In this document: positions 44,944-53,667 of the stretch, in pieces
Numbering within the stretch: position 1 is the stretch's first letter
How the letters are laid out: each line of letters opens with the position of its first letter
Origin: Paenibacillus sp. Soil787
Lineage (GTDB): Bacteria > Bacillota > Bacilli > Paenibacillales > NBRC-103111
Length of the DNA: 64,000 nucleotides
Direction: 5' to 3'
Assembly (NCBI RefSeq): GCF_001429545.1
Contig: NZ_LMSP01000034.1
Coordinates: forward strand, 92,831-156,830
Made by a program: the position numbers and the translations under genes
Notes under the pieces: generated by a model
The model's database searches: none
Seen by the model: the letters and a program-made list of their open reading frames with translations, nothing else
What the model was told of the DNA's origin: nothing

Positions 44944-45558
44944 TTACCTTCCACGCACCTTACGCCAAACCGCAGTGACAACCATAGCAATCACAGCCCC
45001 GTACAGAGCAAGCTCCATATCATGGTGCGTATCCCAGGGATCACCCTGTGTTCCAAGGAACAACGTTCCAATCTCAGGAGCAACAAGCAGCGCAACCCAC
45101 ATTTCAATTAGCTCATAAAAAGCCCCCATCGCCAACACGATAACACAGGTAATCACATAAAGCCATTGACTGCTTAAGCGCGTCCATGCACTCATCGCTT
45201 CCCGAATCGGATAGGCGAGGAGCAATCCAAAGCTAAAATGTACCAAACGATCGTAATTATCACGTTGTGAGTGAAAAATTTGCCTCAACCAAACATCCAC
45301 CCAATTCTCATTATACGAATAATGTGCCCCAATCGTATGCAGCACTAGGAACAAAGCAATCCATACATAAGACAGATTTGTAAATGTAAAAAACTTATAT
45401 GTACTTACAAGCCCAATTAACGCTGCCCAGATCAGCAGATTTTCCAGAACCCAGTCATACCTGCTGTAAGGCTTCACCGCTAACCAAATCCATATCCCTA
45501 CATACACCACGATCATCATCTGCAAAAACCGATTTTTAGTGAATGAAATGGTCTGCAT
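44944..45558 (-). CDS. DUF2238 (YjdF-like) membrane protein
   Basis: A 204-residue integral membrane protein with about six hydrophobic segments. Recognisable family motifs are NYDRLVHFSFGLLLAYPIRE near the middle and GTQGDPWDTHHDME near the C terminus, with FYELIEMW between. The function of the family is unknown. It lies between the lactonase and VanW genes on the same strand with no obvious operon link. Confidence 0.85.
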   Translation of the reverse strand: MQTISFTKNRFLQMMIVVYVGIWIWLAVKPYSRYDWVLENLLIWAALIGLVSTYKFFTFTNLSYVWIALFLVLHTIGAHYSYNENWVDVWLRQIFHSQRDNYDRLVHFSFGLLLAYPIREAMSAWTRLSSQWLYVITCVIVLAMGAFYELIEMWVALLVAPEIGTLFLGTQGDPWDTHHDMELALYGAVIAMVVTAVWRKVRGR

Positions 45559-45644
45559 GGCTTAGTCCCCCTTGTTCTTTCCTATAAACTCAGGTTACCT
45601 CGCCTTTATCTTTTCCAAAAGTACTAACTTCAACTAGTACCTTC

Positions 45645-46448
45645 TTAAGACGTATGGAACAAGTCATACTTCACTTCCGAGAGGTTATGAATCATTTGTT
45701 CCTCCGCAGCTATGTTTCCAGTTCTTTTATCAATCACTTTGCGCCAAATCTCATTTTCACGATAGTTTCGGCCCTCTTTTTCAAGAAAACGGTGGTTTTT
45801 CTCCTCGATATGATAAGCATGCGGTAAAAGCGCATCACAATGCACAGAGCCTTTCAAATGCTCATCAGTCAGCCACAACCGGAACTGGAAAGTATGTTGG
45901 GTAGGATTATAAATGCGCAGGTCTATATAATTGTAAAATACACTCGCTCCGCTCCCAAAAGGCAGAACCCGCTGATCATCCGGAAATGGATCAAAGCTAT
46001 GGTGATGCCGCTCCACGACTTGAAGTGGGGTATGCAAAGCCATCCAAAACAGTAAATTGCCCAACTGGCATATCCCGCCTCCGACACCTCGCTTCACTCC
46101 GCCTTGCGATAACAGCAGGCCTTCAATGTAGCCTTTAGCCGACGTTGTTTTCCCAACTAACTTCCAGAAGGAAAAGGTTTCTCCCGGTCGAATCACAATA
46201 CCATCCATACGTCCAACGCTGATCCGTAAATTTGTAATTTTGTTTTCTTGTAAAATGGGATCGGAAGAACCGAGCTTTCTTCGCAGTAAGGATTGGTGCT
46301 TTTTGCAAGTATAGGGAAGCGAATGGACAACTCGATGCCTAGCATAGGTAATCGATGGATTCAAATTCAGGAAATGCCGTTTCAGTCTCAACTGGGCAAT
46401 TCGCAAGCGATAAAGCACGGGAAACAAGCTTAGTAACTTTTGCTTCAT
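45645..46448 (-). CDS. VanW family protein
   Basis: A 267-residue protein. The VanW core is clear: GIVIRPGETFSFWKLVG, then KGYIEGLLLSQGGVKRGVGGGICQLGNLLFW (in part GGVKRGVGGGICQLGN) and ERHHHSFD. VanW is found with vancomycin-resistance clusters but also alone in many Firmicutes, and its function is not settled; a role at the cell wall is presumed. No VanA/H/X gene is nearby, so resistance should not be inferred. The ATG at 46448 follows AAAGGAAGG; a GTG upstream abuts that site. Confidence 0.9.
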   Translation of the reverse strand: MKQKLLSLFPVLYRLRIAQLRLKRHFLNLNPSITYARHRVVHSLPYTCKKHQSLLRRKLGSSDPILQENKITNLRISVGRMDGIVIRPGETFSFWKLVGKTTSAKGYIEGLLLSQGGVKRGVGGGICQLGNLLFWMALHTPLQVVERHHHSFDPFPDDQRVLPFGSGASVFYNYIDLRIYNPTQHTFQFRLWLTDEHLKGSVHCDALLPHAYHIEEKNHRFLEKEGRNYRENEIWRKVIDKRTGNIAAEEQMIHNLSEVKYDLFHTS

Positions 46449-46558
46449 CCCATTCACCTTCCTTTTTCAACCAAAATAGGTTCATCCTTCAAGTAGATAG
46501 ATCACTAATTAAGATGTTCCATCCATCGATTTGGTTCAATGACTGAAACGAGGAGAGA

Positions 46559-46577
46559 CTTTGGTCTACGACCAAAG
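46559..46577 (-). terminator. hairpin after the HAD-type gene
   Basis: CTTTGGTC-TAC-GACCAAAG, 26 bases after the stop of the large gene at 46603. There is no U-run, so the terminator call is tentative. Confidence 0.4.
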
Positions 46578-46602
46578 ATCCCTATATTAGGTGCTAATTT
46601 TC

Positions 46603-49104
46603 CTAAGGACGAAGCTCATATAAGATCGGCGTTACCCCACTACCCTCATATACATGCAAAATATGGTTCTTATATTCCTGCATATCTGATAACGTCGCGA
46701 TCAAAAAAGCGTTAGTGGCCGTTCCTTTCTCTGTCCTAGTCCTAGTCCTAGTTCCAGTCTCCGCCTTTGTCTCTTCCTCTATTTCTGTTTCAGTCCCCCC
46801 ATCCCTCACCTGTTCCAAAGTAACATAAGCAAACCGTCCCCAAGGGGCAGCATCCAGTCCAACTTGCGGATCAATCCAGTACCGAATCTCAAGACCATGA
46901 AACCAAGCCATTTTCAAGACCTGCTCGGCAAAAGCCCCCGTTCCATAAAGATGAATGGCATCTACGCCATCCTCTTTCACCCTTTGGATCGTCTCAAACA
47001 GCATAACCTGGCTGCCAAACCCATCTTGAAGCCGCAAATAGAATGTATACAAATAATATGGAAATCGTCTGGTCACAAGGCCCTGCGGCCAATTCGCATT
47101 CAAGACCGACGGCCCATAGTTACACGTATTCAAAAAGGCTTCCGGCCCTTGCTCGAACCATTCTTCGGCCACGTCTTCACAAATCGGTGCAATGTACTCG
47201 GTACAGAAATTGTCCTGATGCGTCAAATCCCCCAACAATCGCGCTTCCTCGGGCGTTGGCATATCAAGAACACGGTGCAGCGGCTTGCTCCACTCCACAG
47301 GCTGTAAGGATGCTCGCTGCAATCGCCCCTCTTTCTGCCGCAGCAGATAAGCATAATAACCTTGGAACGCCAGAGCACCTTTTTGACATGCCCGTTTCAT
47401 CGCGTACTCTTCATCCGTACGTTTCAGATCTGCCGTTATCGGTATGATTTGACCGAGCTCGCCTTCTGCATAACGCAGCGTCGAACCGAAATCGCCCATC
47501 ATGAGCTCCTCCAAGAAAGCTGGCGTCCTTGCGATACGTTTCCCCTCTTCAGTTCCTCCGCTACCCGAGCGCAGCATACTTCGGATATCCATACCACGCA
47601 TGCTCAGCTCATCCAGCCGATTAGCGCCAACAGCAAGCAAATGCGTCATCTGCGGCTTATATCCTGCTAAGCTTACGATTTTTTCTAGTGATTTCTGAAT
47701 GGTTCCATGAAAGCCAATATCGACCGTTACCAGCCGTTCAGGCGAACCAAATTCTTGCTTCAAATAACTTACAAAAAGCTGCCGATGCCGCTGCACAGAT
47801 GCCAAAATTTTAGTTTGTATGGGGCCACTTCGTAGAAAATCCCCAATTTGATCATAGATTGAGCTTCCATTTTCACCTATTATAAACTTGCAATTCTCAA
47901 TTCTCTTCTCCAAAAACGCTTCAAAATGAACGCTTTCATCGCTCATATCGAGTACCTCGAACAGCTCCCCTAATTTCAAACCTTGAATACCCAGCAAAAG
48001 CGCTAGCTCATCATCACCAAAGCTCTCCAGTCCTGCCATGAAACTAGCTTGTCTGGAAACATAGATCGGTTTAATCTGGAGGTCAATACCTCGAATTCGC
48101 GCAGCATTTTCAAGCATCGGAGCTAACAAATAAGCTTCTCTCATTAAAGGATGTACAATCCGGATACCCTCATCCACGCATTGATCAATGACCCACTCAC
48201 ACAGGGCTTGCAAGAACGGTCCTACCACACTGGCACCCATCTTATAAAATACCCGGTTCAGCTCGCCCATTCCAACCGTCATATCCGAGGCTTCAGCTAA
48301 CTTCCGCAAGGACTTCCATTCTGGCAGTACATGTCCATGTCTAACATATTCCCAGTGATGCAAGCTCTCGAAATGTTCAGGAACGACATTATAGTGTATG
48401 CTCCTTATCCCTTCTTTGGAGGCTCCTTCCACATCTGCGGCTATATTGTCGCCAATATGTACAATAGCGTGACTCGCGATCTGTGGGTAAATCTCCTTCA
48501 ACCGAGCGAATAAATGCCCCGATGACTTCCCTTCATGCTCCTCCGAAGAAACAAGCAGCGTATCCATACTTGATAAATCTAGACCTGACGACGCAAGAAT
48601 CCAGCGCAGCTGCTTTGAGGATAAATACATATCCGATAATAGGGCTACCGGAATCTGCAAGCTTTTACAAGCAGCTATCAATGACGCTACATGAGGGTTC
48701 ACATAACAAACTTCCGCTTCAATCTCGACTTCTATCTGAGCCATCTTGTCCCTGTTACAGGTTCCATCCGGCATCTCAGCATAAATGAGTTCCAAAGTGA
48801 CCTCGCCAAAGCCCGTTAAAGCAGCTTGCCGATCACTAGCATTGTTCTGAGCACGAAATCGCATCTCTTTGAAAGCAGCTGGCGTTATGGATGCTTTCAG
48901 GCAACCAATACGGTGTGCCTTTTCCGCAACACGAACAAAAACGTCAGAGGGATTTGCACATGTACGAAATAATAGCGTATCGAAAATATCCAGACTAAGC
49001 AGCCCAATGGCATCGATTTCGCCAACCAATGCGCCTAGATATCGATCCTTCTTCCATAAATGAAGATCAGAAAAGCTTATCATTGTATGCGGTACTTCCA
49101 GCAT
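46603..49104 (-). CDS. large HAD-superfamily hydrolase-like protein of a glycan cluster
   Basis: An 833-residue cytoplasmic protein. The HAD domain is at ~35-260: motif 1 LSLDIFDTLLFR, motif 2 VALLSDMYLS, and motif 4 VHIGDNIAADVEGA. The middle (~270-700) resembles a C-terminal domain found in other large HAD proteins of polysaccharide gene clusters but has no motif I can name. A low-complexity linker of Thr/Glu and Thr/Arg dipeptides (~780-810) precedes a short end domain with a possible nucleotide fold (HLYGTGAFAEQVL at ~735). The ATG at 49104 follows AAGGAGG. It diverges from a family 2 glycosyltransferase, suggesting work on a sugar or sugar-phosphate intermediate. Confidence 0.75.
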   Translation of the reverse strand: MLEVPHTMISFSDLHLWKKDRYLGALVGEIDAIGLLSLDIFDTLLFRTCANPSDVFVRVAEKAHRIGCLKASITPAAFKEMRFRAQNNASDRQAALTGFGEVTLELIYAEMPDGTCNRDKMAQIEVEIEAEVCYVNPHVASLIAACKSLQIPVALLSDMYLSSKQLRWILASSGLDLSSMDTLLVSSEEHEGKSSGHLFARLKEIYPQIASHAIVHIGDNIAADVEGASKEGIRSIHYNVVPEHFESLHHWEYVRHGHVLPEWKSLRKLAEASDMTVGMGELNRVFYKMGASVVGPFLQALCEWVIDQCVDEGIRIVHPLMREAYLLAPMLENAARIRGIDLQIKPIYVSRQASFMAGLESFGDDELALLLGIQGLKLGELFEVLDMSDESVHFEAFLEKRIENCKFIIGENGSSIYDQIGDFLRSGPIQTKILASVQRHRQLFVSYLKQEFGSPERLVTVDIGFHGTIQKSLEKIVSLAGYKPQMTHLLAVGANRLDELSMRGMDIRSMLRSGSGGTEEGKRIARTPAFLEELMMGDFGSTLRYAEGELGQIIPITADLKRTDEEYAMKRACQKGALAFQGYYAYLLRQKEGRLQRASLQPVEWSKPLHRVLDMPTPEEARLLGDLTHQDNFCTEYIAPICEDVAEEWFEQGPEAFLNTCNYGPSVLNANWPQGLVTRRFPYYLYTFYLRLQDGFGSQVMLFETIQRVKEDGVDAIHLYGTGAFAEQVLKMAWFHGLEIRYWIDPQVGLDAAPWGRFAYVTLEQVRDGGTETEIEEETKAETGTRTRTRTEKGTATNAFLIATLSDMQEYKNHILHVYEGSGVTPILYELRP
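46733..46751. repeat. hexanucleotide microsatellite in the HAD-type gene
   Basis: Three tandem GTCCTA units (minus-strand codons for repeated Thr-Arg). Slippage by one unit would add or remove two residues without breaking the frame. Confidence 0.85.
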
Positions 49105-49236
49105 TAGCAACCTCCTTAGAGTTTTCGAAGAAAACTGGCATCGTAAGTATAGCCTTAAAGTTTTGAACTTATATTTGAGAAGTACACCGAAATTGAGGTA
49201 AGCTTACATTACCATAAATCGGAGGTGCGCTTTTTC

Positions 49237-50052
49237 ATGTCTTATCAGCCATTAGTGTCCATCATTATCCCTACGTATAATCGACAAATTGAACTCGCTG
49301 AGCTCGCAGAATCATTATATCGCCAAACGTACAAAAACCTGCAAATCATCATCGTCAACGATTGCGGCCCCTCCGTCGATTTCATTCAGGAGTTATACCC
49401 CGAACTATCTATTCAGATCGTGAATATGCCGCAAAACTTGAAGCACGTTCATGCGCGCAACCGCGGATTGCAAGAGGTGAAAGGCGATTTCATCATGCTC
49501 TGTGACGACGACGATCTGCTGCTCCCGATCCATATCGAGCGTATGCTGCAAGAAATTGAAGGCTATGATCTCGTCTATCCAGACGTAGAAATTTTCGATT
49601 ATGTATATGAAAATAACGCACGTTCCATCACTGATCGGTTCGTTTTTGCTTATGAGTTCAATGTGCCTGCGATGCGCAGGTTTTCGACCTTCTTCTCTTC
49701 CGGTTGTATTTTTCGTCCCGAAGTTATCAAAGCTTTGGGCGCTTTTGACACGGACGTATTTCATTATTGGGACTGGGATTTCTTCTTACGGGCAGCCGAA
49801 CAATTCCGCGTGAAACGTGCGCCAATAGCCAGTGTACTCTATGCATTTTCGCAGCAAGGCAGCAGCAACATGTCGGGTCAATTAGACAATATGCGACCCT
49901 TTTTGGACATGCTCTCAGCCAAGCATCAACTAGGTGAATTGCCTACGAAAAATTTCTTCCTCCTGCTGGAAGAACCGGAAGTGAAAGCGCGCCAAGCTGT
50001 GACCGAGCTCATCTGGGACGGGAAACCGATTCGTTCTCGCCTATCCCAGTAA
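49237..50052 (+). CDS. family 2 glycosyltransferase
   Basis: A 271-residue GT-A enzyme. The N terminus SIIIPTYNRQIEL is the nucleotide-sugar binding start, HARNRGLQEVKGDFIMLCDDDDLL contains the acidic DxD-type site (shown: MLCDDDDLLL), and HYWDWDFFLRA is the acceptor-side ED-like motif. The ATG at 49237 is ten bases after GGAGG. It has no membrane segment. The sugar is unknown. It diverges from the HAD-type gene and its last 12 bases overlap the convergent AraC gene. Confidence 0.9.
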   Translation: MSYQPLVSIIIPTYNRQIELAELAESLYRQTYKNLQIIIVNDCGPSVDFIQELYPELSIQIVNMPQNLKHVHARNRGLQEVKGDFIMLCDDDDLLLPIHIERMLQEIEGYDLVYPDVEIFDYVYENNARSITDRFVFAYEFNVPAMRRFSTFFSSGCIFRPEVIKALGAFDTDVFHYWDWDFFLRAAEQFRVKRAPIASVLYAFSQQGSSNMSGQLDNMRPFLDMLSAKHQLGELPTKNFFLLLEEPEVKARQAVTELIWDGKPIRSRLSQ

Positions 50053-50886
50053 GCTTTTGGCATAAAAGCTTCGAAATTCGCTTGGCGTCATTCCTTCATG
50101 TTCTTGAAACCGCTGGTTGAAATAACTCGCGCTGGCATAACCTGATTCCTTGGCGATATCTTTGATCGGCAAATTTTCCTTTTCAATTAAACGCTGTTTA
50201 GCAAATTGAATACGGCAAAGTGTAATGAAAGAGAGCGGCGTCATCGACATCGCTTTACGAAACAATTTGCAGAAATAGTATGTGCTTACGCCTGTGAGCT
50301 CCGCCCACTCTTCCAAGATGAACGGTTCACAGGCTTTTTGCTGCATCGAGGGAAGTAAGGCGAGAATGCGATCCACAGATTCCATCCCGCGATTTCCCGT
50401 TAAAGGCGCCGCATAGCTCATGAATTCGCACAATATCTTATACGTCAGCGCCGAAAGATTCGTTGTTCGAAGAATGCTATTCGTCTCCGCCTCCAGTAGC
50501 AGCCCGTGAAGCGCTTCTTCGAGCTCATTCCATCGCTTTAACGTCCATAAAGTACGGAGAAATCCTCGTTCCAGCATAAACTCCTTTAACTGGTTTCCAT
50601 AAAAATGAACCCAACGGACATCCCAAGGATCTTCCTTCGAACTGTAGTATCTTTGTTCTTGGTACGGAAAATATAGAAATGCATCCCCTTTTTGAATGGG
50701 ATATTGTTCCCCCTCAATTTCGACGTACCCTTTACCTGAAACGATGAAATGCAAGCTAAAAGTCTCGCATAACCTTTCGGACCGATAGACGGAATGATTG
50801 GAGAAATCACGATACCATCCGACAGATTCTGGAAAAATGAAAAAAGAAGACTGCTGCAGCCTTGGCAGCATGGCCTGCCTTTGCAT
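50041..50886 (-). CDS. AraC-family regulator with cupin-type sensor domain
   Basis: A 281-residue one-component regulator. The N-terminal beta-barrel (~15-150) includes HFIVSGKGYVEIEGEQYPI and KGDAFLYFPYQEQRY; the C-terminal AraC domain (~185-280) has VSTYYFCKLFRKAMSMTP and GYASASYFNQRFQEHEGMTPSEF. The ATG at 50886 follows GGAGGGG. It diverges from the oxidoreductase/aldo-keto reductase pair, which it probably controls in response to a sugar or its derivative. Confidence 0.9.
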   Translation of the reverse strand: MQRQAMLPRLQQSSFFIFPESVGWYRDFSNHSVYRSERLCETFSLHFIVSGKGYVEIEGEQYPIQKGDAFLYFPYQEQRYYSSKEDPWDVRWVHFYGNQLKEFMLERGFLRTLWTLKRWNELEEALHGLLLEAETNSILRTTNLSALTYKILCEFMSYAAPLTGNRGMESVDRILALLPSMQQKACEPFILEEWAELTGVSTYYFCKLFRKAMSMTPLSFITLCRIQFAKQRLIEKENLPIKDIAKESGYASASYFNQRFQEHEGMTPSEFRSFYAKSLLG

Positions 50887-50909
50887 CCTTTACCCCTCCA
50901 CTTCTAATG

Positions 50910-50988
50910 ACAATATTCCGTTACTGGGTGCAATATATTATCATATTCATTTTAAATAACTCGTTTTATAATAACAATATACCGTTAT
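50910..50988. promoter_or_regulatory. direct-repeat pair in the divergent promoter, candidate AraC sites
   Basis: ACAATATTCCGTTAC (50910-50924) and ACAATATACCGTTAT (50974-50988) match at 13 of 15 positions in the same orientation, 64 bases apart. Directly repeated, well-separated half-sites between divergent genes suit an AraC-type looping regulator. Confidence 0.55.
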
Positions 50989-51018
50989 CAATTATTTTAC
51001 AAAAGGAGAAATGCTGTA

Positions 51019-52020
51019 ATGACAAAGCTTCGTTGGGGAATTTTGGGTTGCGCCAATATTGCGATTAGGGCTTGTATTCCTGGTATCAAGCAGTCTCAAA
51101 CTGGTATTGTAAGCGCTATTGCCAGCCGCAATTTGCAGAAGTCGCAGGAAACTGCAACTAAGCTAGATATTCCTAAGGCTTATGGCAGTTATGAAGAATT
51201 GATCGAGGATCCAGATATTGATGCTTTATACATACCGCTTCCGAACCATCTGCACAAAGAGTGGACGATTCGTGCTGCCCAGGCTGGTAAGCATGTACTT
51301 TGCGAGAAGCCAGCTTCTCTTACGGCAGATGATGTTCAAGAAATGGTCACGGCATGCGAACAAGCAGGGATGCTGTTTGCCGAAGCCTTCATGTATAGAC
51401 ACCACCCGCGGTACGAGCGGATCAAGGCCATTATGGACTCCGGTGAAATCGGTGATATTCGTGGAATTCATGGTGTTTTTACCTTCAGTAATCCGGGAGA
51501 TAGCAAAAATGTTCGCTTCGTACGCGAATGGGGAGGCGGCGCGCTCTATGACGTAGGCTGTTATCCATTAAGTGCAGCTAGAATGCTGTTAGGCAGAGAA
51601 CCTGAGGCTGTAACCACCCATGCTTTCTTCTCACCTGAGCATGATAACGTCGATATGATGATGTCCGGCTTAGTTGAATTTAGCGGCAATGTCGCGCTAA
51701 CCTTTGACTGCGGGATGTGGGCGGCTTTCCGAAATAATATTGAAGTGCTAGGCACACTAGGACGCATTGAAATTCCTTCGGCTTTTATAACGCCAACTGA
51801 AGAATCTGGTCACTTTAAAGTATTTGTTGGAAATGAACAACGTGATGAAGAGGTTCCGTTCCTGAACCAATATTCCCTGCAAGCTGACGATATGGCTTAT
51901 GCTGCTTGGGGTGAGAAAGCTCCCCGCTTCCCAGCGAGTGATGCTGTTAGCAATATGAAAGTGATTGATGCGTGTCTAAAGTCAGCTAGAGAGCGCTCTA
52001 GAATTATGATTAATCAATAA
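51019..52020 (+). CDS. Gfo/Idh/MocA family oxidoreductase
   Basis: A 333-residue NAD(P)-dependent sugar dehydrogenase-like protein. The Rossmann start is WGILGCANIAIRA (the fingerprint is GxxGCAxIA rather than strict GxGxxG, common in this family), the catalytic-site CEKPASL is at ~95-101, and EAFMYRHHPRYERIK and YDVGCYPL are typical. The substrate is a sugar, inositol or similar polyol. The ATG follows AAAGGAG. It is followed 33 bases later by an aldo/keto reductase and forms an operon with it. Confidence 0.92.
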   Translation: MTKLRWGILGCANIAIRACIPGIKQSQTGIVSAIASRNLQKSQETATKLDIPKAYGSYEELIEDPDIDALYIPLPNHLHKEWTIRAAQAGKHVLCEKPASLTADDVQEMVTACEQAGMLFAEAFMYRHHPRYERIKAIMDSGEIGDIRGIHGVFTFSNPGDSKNVRFVREWGGGALYDVGCYPLSAARMLLGREPEAVTTHAFFSPEHDNVDMMMSGLVEFSGNVALTFDCGMWAAFRNNIEVLGTLGRIEIPSAFITPTEESGHFKVFVGNEQRDEEVPFLNQYSLQADDMAYAAWGEKAPRFPASDAVSNMKVIDACLKSARERSRIMINQ

Positions 52021-52053
52021 TCATTCATAAAAAGAAAGCAGGGATGATGTCAT

Positions 52054-52992
52054 ATGAAGCACATTCAAATTAAAGGATTAGATAAACCCGTATCTAAACT
52101 GATCATGGGATCGGACTTTTTTAGACTGGACAATCGTCAAGAAGTCAGTGATATCCTTGGACATTATTTATCTATAGGCGGAAACACGATTGATACTGCC
52201 TTCATCTATTGCGGCGGCCAGAGCGAGCAAGCGATTGGGATTTGGCTGGATGAGATGGGTAATCGCGATGACATCAATATCTTCACCAAGGGCGCACATC
52301 ATGATGCCAGCGGGTCAAGAGTGAATGCGGAAGCGATTCGCAGTGACCTGTTCACTAGTCTCGAGAGACTGCGCACTGACCATGTTGATCTTTATGCGCT
52401 TCATCGCGATGACCCGGCAACACCGGTCGGCGTTATCCTCGAAGCGCTGAATGAACATGTGGAAGCTGGAAGAATCCGCGCCTTTGGCGGGTCCAACTGG
52501 ACACATGAACGTCTGCAAGAAGCAGCAGATTATGCCGAGCAGCATGGTCTAATTGGCTTCAGCTTCAGCAGCCCTAACCTTAGCCTCGCCAAAGCGAACG
52601 AGCCATTCTGGGCCGGCTGTGTCTCAACTGACGAGGGGGCGCTGCGTTGGCACGAAGCCAAGCAGTTTCCGCTGCTGTCCTGGTCTTCGCAGGCACGCGG
52701 ATTTTTCACTGGACGGTTCACACCGGAGAACCGCGATAACGCCGACCTCGTCCGCGTCTTCTACAGCGACGAGAACTGGACGCGGCTGCGCCGCGCGCAG
52801 CAGCTGGCGCAGGAAAAAGGCGTCAGCGCGATCCAGATCGCGCTCGCCTATGTGCTGAGCCAGCCGTTCCCGGCATGCGCGCTCATTGGCCCGCGCAGCG
52901 AAGCCGAAATGCTCTCATGCCGTGACGGCGCGCAGCTTGTGCTGTCTCCGCAGGAGCTGGCATGGCTTGATTTGACCGCAGCAACGGTGTAG
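52054..52992 (+). CDS. aldo/keto reductase
   Basis: A 312-residue NADPH-dependent (beta/alpha)8 enzyme. The catalytic tetrad is visible: Asp in NTIDTAFIY, Tyr in the same segment, Lys in IFTKGAHHD and His in LYALHRDDP. The C-terminal cofactor motif ALIGPRSEAEM is present. The start follows AGGGATG. The last ~280 bases (52700-52985) are much richer in G+C than the first part. With the Gfo-type enzyme it may interconvert a sugar or polyol through a keto form. Confidence 0.92.
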   Translation: MKHIQIKGLDKPVSKLIMGSDFFRLDNRQEVSDILGHYLSIGGNTIDTAFIYCGGQSEQAIGIWLDEMGNRDDINIFTKGAHHDASGSRVNAEAIRSDLFTSLERLRTDHVDLYALHRDDPATPVGVILEALNEHVEAGRIRAFGGSNWTHERLQEAADYAEQHGLIGFSFSSPNLSLAKANEPFWAGCVSTDEGALRWHEAKQFPLLSWSSQARGFFTGRFTPENRDNADLVRVFYSDENWTRLRRAQQLAQEKGVSAIQIALAYVLSQPFPACALIGPRSEAEMLSCRDGAQLVLSPQELAWLDLTAATV

Positions 52993-53034
52993 CAGCTGCT
53001 TACTTTTGCGGCACCGCTCGTGTGCCGCTTGAAG

Positions 53035-53066
53035 CCCTCCCCCCGGCCTATATTGGGCCGGGGGCT
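53035..53066 (+). terminator. terminator of the oxidoreductase/reductase operon
   Basis: CCCCCGGCC-TATATT-GGCCGGGGG followed by CTTTG; very GC-rich stem 45 bases after the reductase stop. Confidence 0.75.
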
Positions 53067-53272
53067 TTGTGTGCTTTGTAAATGCACCCACATAATGGAT
53101 ATCAGCCGCTCACTCCTCCAGACTTTCAAACTACCCACTATCCACTGCCACCTACCCACTGCAAGCTACTTTAAAGCTATAAAACATCGTCGCTAACGCA
53201 GCAAATTTCGCAATCACATTCACTTTAGCGATGTACTTCAACGTTAACGCAACCCATGACAACTAAACTACT

Positions 53273-53545
53273 CAAAATGATTCTCTGGGGACTCTTATTT
53301 GGCAGATTAAGCTTAAATTGGATGAAATCTAAGCAAATAAGAGCCTCCAGAGACTGCTATTTTTGCTTTTCCGGCACTTTCCACTCAAATAAGAGTCTCT
53401 TGGGACTCTTATTCAGGCAGATTAAGCTCAAATTGGATGAAATCTGAGCAAATAAGAGCTTCTAGAGACTGCTATTTTTGCTTTTCGGTAGCGCTCCACT
53501 CAAATAGGAGTCTCTGGGGACTCTTATTTGGCAGATCACTTTCCG
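53273..53545. repeat. array of ~115-bp intergenic repeats, 2.3 units
   Basis: Units share TGGGGACTCTTATTTGGCAG, then ATTAAGCT.AAATTGGATG, then GCAAATAAGAGC, then GAGACTGCTATTTTTGCTTT. The GGCAG landmark is at 53301, 53416 and 53530 (periods 115 and 114). Each unit contains an inverted pair (GACTCTTATTTG / CAAATAAGAG), so it can fold into a long hairpin. Confidence 0.9.
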
Positions 53546-53618
53546 CGGATCACGCTCCGCGCCTTCATACTTCGACACCATCCGATGGACGGCTTATCCA
53601 TTGACATGATAAGATATA

Positions 53619-53632
53619 AGAAAGCGTTATCT
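53619..53632. promoter_or_regulatory. weak cre-like site upstream of the DeoR gene
   Basis: AGAAAGCGTTATCT matches cre at 12 of 14 positions; it is also flanked by GATAA/TTATC, so it may instead be part of the DeoR protein's own operator. Confidence 0.3.
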
Positions 53633-53667
53633 ACAGGAAGAATAAGGATCTGCTTTTAGGAGGTACA

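Larger units (their letters stand above)
53067..53667. other. intergenic region with ~115-bp repeat array
   Basis: About 600 bases without a gene. It holds the repeat array at 53273-53545 and the promoter region of the DeoR gene. A motif related to the hairpin at 43618-43655 lies near 53223. No credible ORF. Confidence 0.7.

Noticed and set aside
45645-46448. Vancomycin resistance locus
   Set aside because: Only VanW is present; there is no VanH, VanA/B ligase or VanX gene in the window.
53273-53545. CRISPR array
   Set aside because: The units are ~115 bp, diverged along their length, with no 25-40-base repeat alternating with unique spacers and no cas genes.
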